A stretch of 53,062 nucleotides of DNA, from positions 1 through 53,062 of IMG/VR virus record IMGVR_UViG_3300017989_000147, one strand, 5' to 3'. Position numbers and translations under genes: made by a program. The notes under the pieces are model-generated. The model worked only from the letters and a program-made list of their open reading frames with translations. It was not told the origin of the DNA and did no database searches. This document shows positions 49,848 to 53,062 of the stretch, one piece after another. This stretch comes from a virus. Within the stretch, counting starts at the first letter, position 1. Each line of letters starts with the position of its first letter.

Positions 49848-50208
49848 AGTCGGCAACATCCAGGCAGAAGGTGACCAGTTCGTCGATATCACCACCCTTG
49901 ATGGGAGTTGACTGACTGCAGGAATACAGCTGATCGACACCAATCGAAGGAGGCGCAGGCTCCATGTCCACGCGGAACCCCAGATCCTTCCAGAGATCAC
50001 TGATGTTGTCATCAGTAGTGCGACACCTCACGTTGTAGGTGTTCGTCCGATGACCCTCCCAGATCTTGATGGATGTGTCAGGGTTCGCATCAAACTCGAT
50101 GAAGAATTGCGCCCCTGCGAGATCACTGGACCGCTCATCAATCGTGAACGCGAAGCCAGACTCATTGTAGTTCTGGCACACTCGGTATGCAATTTTGTAG
50201 ATGCTCAT
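49837..50208 (-). CDS. Unknown alpha/beta protein
   Basis: A 123-residue protein behind TAAGGGAATTTGA. It starts SIYKIAYRVCQNYNESGFAF and has KIWEGHRTNTYNVRCRTTDD in the middle and an acidic end (GDIDELVTFCLDVADYVG). No recognised family. It follows hairpin c by 40 bases. Confidence 0.65.
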   Translation of the reverse strand: MSIYKIAYRVCQNYNESGFAFTIDERSSDLAGAQFFIEFDANPDTSIKIWEGHRTNTYNVRCRTTDDNISDLWKDLGFRVDMEPAPPSIGVDQLYSCSQSTPIKGGDIDELVTFCLDVADYVG

Positions 50209-50247
50209 TCAAATTCCCTTATTCAAGTTGAGTTAGAAGCAACTCAA

Positions 50248-50275
50248 TATACCCACAGTGTAACCTGTGGATATA
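50248..50275 (-). promoter_or_regulatory. Leader hairpin c
   Basis: 11-bp stem TATACCCACAG/CTGTGGATATA with one mismatch, loop TGTAAC. Plus-strand flanks ACTCAA and AAGTCT. It lies 40 bases upstream of the ATG at 50208. Confidence 0.75.
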
Positions 50276-50285
50276 AAGTCTTGCC

Positions 50286-50366
50286 TCAGAGTGTCAAGCT
50301 GAAGTAGACGTGGCAGATAGTGCCAAAGGTCATGTACGCGAAGATTATGGCAACCACTTCCTTCAC
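50286..50366 (-). CDS. Tiny membrane peptide 1
   Basis: A 26-residue frame from GTG, AGGAG six bases upstream, overlapping the next-upstream peptide stop. Hydrophobic throughout: KEVVAIIFAYMTFGTICH then VYFSLTL. No family recognised. Confidence 0.45.
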   Translation of the reverse strand: MKEVVAIIFAYMTFGTICHVYFSLTL

Positions 50367-50431
50367 ATCTGACTCCTAATGTAGAGGTAATAGATCAAGG
50401 CAGCGATGAACAGTGCTTCACCTAGTCTCAC
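50363..50431 (-). CDS. Tiny membrane peptide 2
   Basis: A 22-residue frame from GTG behind AAGGGAAA: RLGEALFIAALIYYLYIRSQ then M. Overlaps both neighbours. Predicts one membrane helix. Tandem arrangement with peptide 1 suggests a two-part membrane peptide system or an antiholin-like role, without proof. Confidence 0.45.
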   Translation of the reverse strand: MRLGEALFIAALIYYLYIRSQM

Positions 50432-50637
50432 TTTCCCTTCTCCAGCATCACGCTTTTCGCCACCTCCGCATCCTTGAGGTCATCTGTGTAGTAGTCGGCA
50501 GCCGGCACTCGGACAACCTTCCCCTCTACCAAGATCCACGCACGGCAGACCCACTCGTCGCTGTAAGTAGATCGGCCAATCTCGACCTACTTGATGTTCT
50601 CAAACATGTCGCGCTTCGAGGCATACTTCATTTTCAT
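50428..50637 (-). pseudogene. Small gene with in-frame amber codon
   Basis: From ATG 50637 (or 50631) the frame runs 16 codons (MKMKYASKRDMFENIK) and hits TAG at 50589-50587. The same frame then stays open for 52 codons (VEIGRSTYSDEWVCRAWILV, ending VAKSVMLEKGK) to a TGA that overlaps peptide 2. SD AAGGGAATGTAA precedes the first ATG. TAG is used as a normal stop elsewhere (terS, 26685 gene), so this is either a recent nonsense mutation, amber readthrough, or a sequencing error. Confidence 0.6.
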
Positions 50638-50669
50638 TTACATTCCCTTGTCAATTTTGCAGCCCGTAG

Positions 50670-50698
50670 GGCTATTATAGCGTATTTCTACGCTGAAG
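50670..50698 (-). promoter_or_regulatory. Sigma70-like promoter P50.7
   Basis: Minus-strand AATACGCTATAATAGCCC; -10 at 50679-50674, and TTTACT 17 bases upstream could be a -35. Immediately after, AGCCC-TAC-GGGCT makes a hairpin at the expected transcript start. Confidence 0.7.
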
Positions 50699-51105
50699 TA
50701 AAGGGGCTTTCAGGCCCTTTGGAAAAACAATTTTCCGCCCCTAGCTTTTCGCTAGTGCTTTCTAACAGATAAGTCCGCGATTTTATTACGTTTTTTCGAT
50801 TTGCCCCTATGTTAGCGACCTCAGTTAGCGCGCAGGCGCCAGAGACGGCAACCAGAGCAAATGAGGCTGCCCAAGAGGGAGCATGGGGGTAAGAGAGGAT
50901 GTCCCTATATATGATATATAAAAAACCCTTATTTTTCGGATACTTACCTGTTAGTAAAAAGCTAGTAAAACCACTAGAATTTTTTGAGAAATTGTTAGTA
51001 AATGACCCTAACAATTTTTGGCACTAGTGGCATGTAGGCTTTTTCGGAATCGGGAAACCAGGGTCACTAGGGCAGGTACTTATCCTGCAATTAGTGCCCT
51101 ACTGG
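50699..51105. other. Noncoding repeat-rich region, candidate origin
   Basis: About 400 bases without a convincing gene. It holds a terminator-like AAAGGGgCTTTCAGgCCCTTT hairpin (50701-50721), CTAGC/GCTAG (about 50740-50755), AT-rich sequence with repeated TTAGTAAA (50951, 50994) and CTAGTAAA (50962), and a long cruciform at 50971-51030. CACTAG or its complement recurs near 50972, 51022, 51066 and 51091. AT-rich DNA, repeats and palindromes between operons are typical of replication origins. A 108-codon frame here has no SD or family match. Confidence 0.5.
50971..51030. repeat. Two-part cruciform
   Basis: Outer arms CCACTAG (50971-50977) and CTAGTGG (51024-51030); inner arms AATTGTTAG (50990-50998) and CTAACAATT (51008-51016); nine-base loop. 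The outer and inner arms fold as one 60-bp cruciform. Confidence 0.7.
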
Positions 51106-51408
51106 CTACACACCCATCGGATGCTTGAACGTCTTCTCCCAGAGTTCAGGGTCACGCTCCTTGAGGAGTTCCTCGTAGCGCTTGGCGTAGTATTCGCAGC
51201 GCTCCTCCAGCTGCTCCACCTCAAGAGCCTGCGTGTCTCGCCCAGCGACCCTGAACCCATCCTCACAGACCTGATCATAGAAGCCATGCATCTTCTGGCA
51301 GTATTCCAACTCGTCGAACTCTTCACCGAGTTGCCGAGCACGGAATTTCTCGTTGCCGAGCACCAATGCTTCGATCCACAAGGGTGCACGTTGCGTCTGG
51401 ATTGCCAT
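51106..51408 (-). CDS. Coiled-coil small protein
   Basis: A 100-residue protein behind AGGAATTTTGA. A helical chain (NEKFRARQLGEEFDELEYCQ, QALEVEQLEERCEYYAKRYEELLKE) ends in WEKTFKHPMGV. Function unknown. It lies between the candidate origin and hairpin d, 44 bases after the latter. Confidence 0.65.
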   Translation of the reverse strand: MAIQTQRAPLWIEALVLGNEKFRARQLGEEFDELEYCQKMHGFYDQVCEDGFRVAGRDTQALEVEQLEERCEYYAKRYEELLKERDPELWEKTFKHPMGV

Positions 51409-51451
51409 TCAAAATTCCTATTCACGTTGTTGGACACAGGTAGTGTGTCAA

Positions 51452-51488
51452 TATACCGACAGAAGCTGTGAAGGCTCGTGTCGGTATA
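51452..51488 (-). promoter_or_regulatory. Leader hairpin d
   Basis: Perfect 10-bp stem TATACCGACA/TGTCGGTATA, 17-base loop. Left plus-strand flank TGTCAA matches the family. It is 44 bases upstream of the ATG at 51408. Confidence 0.75.
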
Positions 51489-51499
51489 GAGCCACCCTA

Positions 51500-51766
51500 C
51501 TAGTCCCAGAAGTCTCCAGGATATTCCCTAGCAGCAATCTTGATGAGAGTGTACTGGAGCACGAGAGGCAACTCGTTCCAGCGCTTCTCGATGAGGTTGG
51601 GGCTCCCAGCCTTCCAGCTTGCCGGGTCCCAGTCATCTTGAGGGTCGCGATTGTCTGCGACACTGTACAAGTAGAGTTGGTCGTACACCTCCTCGGACAC
51701 ACCATCGAAGGTTTCGGCGACATCATCCAAGGTCGTGAGAGTCAGAGAGCTAGGGCACTTGGGCAT
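51500..51766 (-). CDS. Small acidic protein
   Basis: 88 residues from ATG at 51766 behind AAGGAATTTGAATCA; the longer frame to 51958 crosses repeats and hairpin e and is rejected. It is acidic and helical (TTLDDVAETFDGVSEEVYDQ), ending VLQYTLIKIAAREYPGDFWD. Unknown function. Confidence 0.65.
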   Translation of the reverse strand: MPKCPSSLTLTTLDDVAETFDGVSEEVYDQLYLYSVADNRDPQDDWDPASWKAGSPNLIEKRWNELPLVLQYTLIKIAAREYPGDFWD

Positions 51767-52001
51767 TGATTCAAATTCCTTATTGGCATTCAGAGTGGCG
51801 AGAGTGCAACTCCATATTCGCGTACTGTCACTGTCGCGCGAATATGCACTAGCACTGTCACTGTCGTTGTCGCTGTCGCCCACGAGCGAGCGCACGAGCG
51901 AGCACGCACTGGAGCGTGTTGGCATGAATTTTGGCATGCAATCTGCGTGGCTTGGCAAAATTGCGGTGTTGGCTCCTTCACAGGTTGGATGTGAGAAAAA
52001 G
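51767..52001 (-). repeat. Spacer with short tandem repeats
   Basis: No convincing gene. On the minus strand GACAGYGACA-like repeats run over about 51825-51878 (loop of hairpin e and beyond), GAGCGAGC repeats lie at 51891-51903, and TTGGCA recurs at about 51921, 51934 and 51952. Possible protein-binding array or slippage-prone repeat. Confidence 0.5.
51813..51846 (-). promoter_or_regulatory. Leader hairpin e
   Basis: Perfect 10-bp stem CATATTCGCG/CGCGAATATG, 14-base loop holding ACTGTCACTGTCG. It is 47 bases upstream of the ATG at 51766. The left flank ACTC is shared with the family; the right flank is diverged. Confidence 0.65.
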
Positions 52002-52035
52002 CAAGAGGGGCAGGGTCCGTGTGGACCCCACCCCT
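51994..52035 (-). terminator. Intrinsic terminator of the 52.0-kb gene
   Basis: Hairpin AGGGG-CA-GGGTCC-GTGT-GGACCC-CA-CCCCT at 52006-52035, followed on the minus strand by TTGCTTTTTC. It lies ten bases after the stop of the 52045 gene and should separate it from the downstream small-gene operon. Confidence 0.8.
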
Positions 52036-52044
52036 CACCCTTGG

Positions 52045-52611
52045 CTACGCCTGGTAGGCGCGGGCCATGGCCGCCATGCGGATGAAGATGGCTGCGTACT
52101 TCACAGCCTGCTTCTCATTGGGCTCCCCATCCTTGAGGAAGGCACCCAGGGCATAGTCATTGATATCCGTGTCCGTGGCCTGGGGGTTTGCCAGGAACCA
52201 CTCTGCGAAGGCATCGTATGCGTTGCGCCGGGATCCACCCGCAGCCGCCTTGGGCTTGGAGGGCAACTCCACACCGTTGGCCTTGGCCCACTTCTTGATG
52301 GAAGTGACCGCCTGCGCCGTGGTCGTGTTCGCCACGTGGTCGCAGACACGCTCCGCAGCCGCAATGACGTCATCCCAGGTTCCGAAGGTCGGCGTGTCCG
52401 AGGCAAAGAGCTCAGCCACGGCCTCGTTGCGTTCCTTGGGAGAAGTGCGGAGCCCCTCATCCTGGAGAATCTGGGTTACCAGAGACGGGATGCGCTTGAT
52501 GGAAAAGCCACCCGCGTTGGCGAGGGCCGTCATGAGTTCATCCTCATCGGTCGTGCCTCCATTGATGAGCGGGATGAGGATGGCGTTGGCGTTGTCGAGA
52601 ATATCGGACAT
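52045..52611 (-). CDS. GC-rich protein of unknown function, first gene by control region
   Basis: A 188-residue protein behind AAGGAG. Codons are strongly G/C-ending unlike the rest of the arm. Helical, with no recognised domain: AILIPLINGGTTDEDELMTA, KRIPSLVTQILQDEGL, an Ala/Lys linker (SKPKAAAGGSRRNA) and a C-terminal IFIRMAAMARAYQA. It has its own terminator and a 16-bp palindrome in its leader, so it is a single-gene, probably regulated unit and may be an early or autoregulated DNA-binding protein. Confidence 0.65.
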   Translation of the reverse strand: MSDILDNANAILIPLINGGTTDEDELMTALANAGGFSIKRIPSLVTQILQDEGLRTSPKERNEAVAELFASDTPTFGTWDDVIAAAERVCDHVANTTTAQAVTSIKKWAKANGVELPSKPKAAAGGSRRNAYDAFAEWFLANPQATDTDINDYALGAFLKDGEPNEKQAVKYAAIFIRMAAMARAYQA

Positions 52612-52624
52612 TTTTGTCTCCTTG

Positions 52625-52640
52625 GTAGGGATATCCCTAC
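52625..52640. promoter_or_regulatory. 16-bp perfect palindrome, candidate operator
   Basis: GTAGGGATATCCCTAC lies 14 bases upstream of the ATG at 52611 and just before its SD (AAGGAG). A bound dimer here would block transcription or ribosome access; an RNA hairpin is also possible. Confidence 0.7.
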
Positions 52641-52939
52641 GATTATTGTCGAGGAACCGATAGAGGGTATTTCACCCCGATCGCGTGCGAGCGTAGCCTG
52701 TTTTTTTGGCGCGAGCTTAGGCGACGTCATTGGACCGATGGCGAGCGAGGGTGTAAACCCCCGCGCGAGCGGGCTGCTATCGCCGTTCGCGCCCGACCGT
52801 GGACCTACCCACCCTGGTGGGTATTTGGATGTAGGCGTCCGTTACTCCGCACAATCGCGGACGCGCGTTGACTCGGCTACGCGGGCGTCTAGCCCGAGGT
52901 GAAATCCCCTCTATCGGCTCCTCCGGCCAGCATCGGGGG
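52641..52939. other. GC-rich control region bounded by a 26-bp inverted repeat
   Basis: About 300 bases without a convincing gene. Arms at 52651-52676 and 52898-52923 are inverted copies with two mismatches over 26 bp (core GATAGAGGG and ATTTCACC). Inside are CCCACC-CTG-GTGGG (about 52807-52821), CGTCCG/CGGACG (about 52837-52863) and several GCGAGC motifs. It leads into the phased palindromes across the circle junction. Likely origin, packaging or centromere-like region. Confidence 0.55.
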
Positions 52940-53062
52940 AAATCCCCGACGCCATGAATATAGTATAACCCCCCCGGCACCCCCCCGCTACCCCTAAATC
53001 ACCACCCGTGGGGGAAAATCAACACCCGGGGGTGATATTTCACCCTAGGGGGCTCAAAAATC
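52940..53062. repeat. Direct terminal repeat, right copy
   Basis: Exact second copy of bases 1-123. The unique genome is therefore 52,939 bp, and features near 53 kb continue directly into features near position 1. Confidence 0.95.

Noticed and set aside
50688-51014. 108-codon minus-strand frame in the cruciform region
   Set aside because: No SD, starts inside the palindrome, low-complexity composition and overlaps promoter P50.7.
51767-51958. N-terminal extension of the 51500-51766 gene
   Set aside because: It consists of translated tandem repeats and hairpin e; the ATG at 51766 carries the arm's standard leader.
51931-52902. 323-codon plus-strand open frame at the right end
   Set aside because: It runs through the terminator, antisense to the 52.0-kb gene and across the inverted-repeat region; GC-rich DNA readily yields such frames and no domain is visible.

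Overview
The window is one complete, terminally redundant phage genome. Bases 1-123 recur exactly at 52940-53062, so the replicon is 52,939 bp as a circle or circular permutation. The host is probably Gram-negative, because the lysis cassette ends in an overlapping Rz/Rz1-type spanin pair, which is only needed where there is an outer membrane. I see no integrase, no convincing repressor, no rRNA and no CRISPR, so a lytic life style is the simplest reading.

Layout. (1) 329-27972, plus strand, late genes: PD-(D/E)XK nuclease, small and large terminase, HK97-family portal, minor head protein, S78 prohead protease and HK97-fold capsid, connector and neck proteins. A Mu-like contractile tail follows: sheath, tube, frameshifted chaperone, tape measure, gpN/gp44/gp45/gp46/gp47/gp48 homologues and a fibre. 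The arm ends with a 1539-residue beta-helical protein that carries a signal peptide, then an amidase/membrane protein/spanin lysis set. (2) 28005-28085: terminator where the two arms converge. (3) 28089-42860, minus strand, replication and nucleotide genes: ATP-dependent DNA ligase, DnaE-type polymerase with a decayed PHP domain, DEDDh exonuclease, methyltransferase, HAD phosphatase, ThyX, a flavoprotein, SF2 helicase, Cas4/RecB-like nuclease, primase-helicase, DUF669-like protein and Sak4-like recombinase. (4) 42872-52611, minus strand: five tRNA genes plus more than 25 small genes, many of them zinc-ribbon or one-helix membrane microproteins, separated by a recurring family of hairpins. (5) 52612-53062 joined to 1-328: GC-rich control region with a 16-bp palindrome, a 26-bp inverted repeat and five phased CACCC/GGGGG palindromes; a candidate replication or packaging region.

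How it works together. Sigma70-like promoters sharing the core CGCTATAAT drive the minus-strand operons and the late operon. Genes are packed with ATGA, GTGA, TTGA or TAATG junctions, so translational coupling is probably general. The tRNAs read A-ending codons (AUA, AGA, UUA, ACA) plus a CAT-anticodon tRNA, which fits the AT-leaning phage genes.

Most interesting: the paralogous leader hairpins with covarying stems; a hairpin that appears to join a split Shine-Dalgarno and start codon before a small membrane gene; a T7 slippery site making a -1 frameshift chaperone; tRNA 5' ends that supply the stop codon of upstream micro-ORFs; a repeated noncoding element at 28 and 36 kb; an exported beta-helix protein; and an amber-interrupted small gene.
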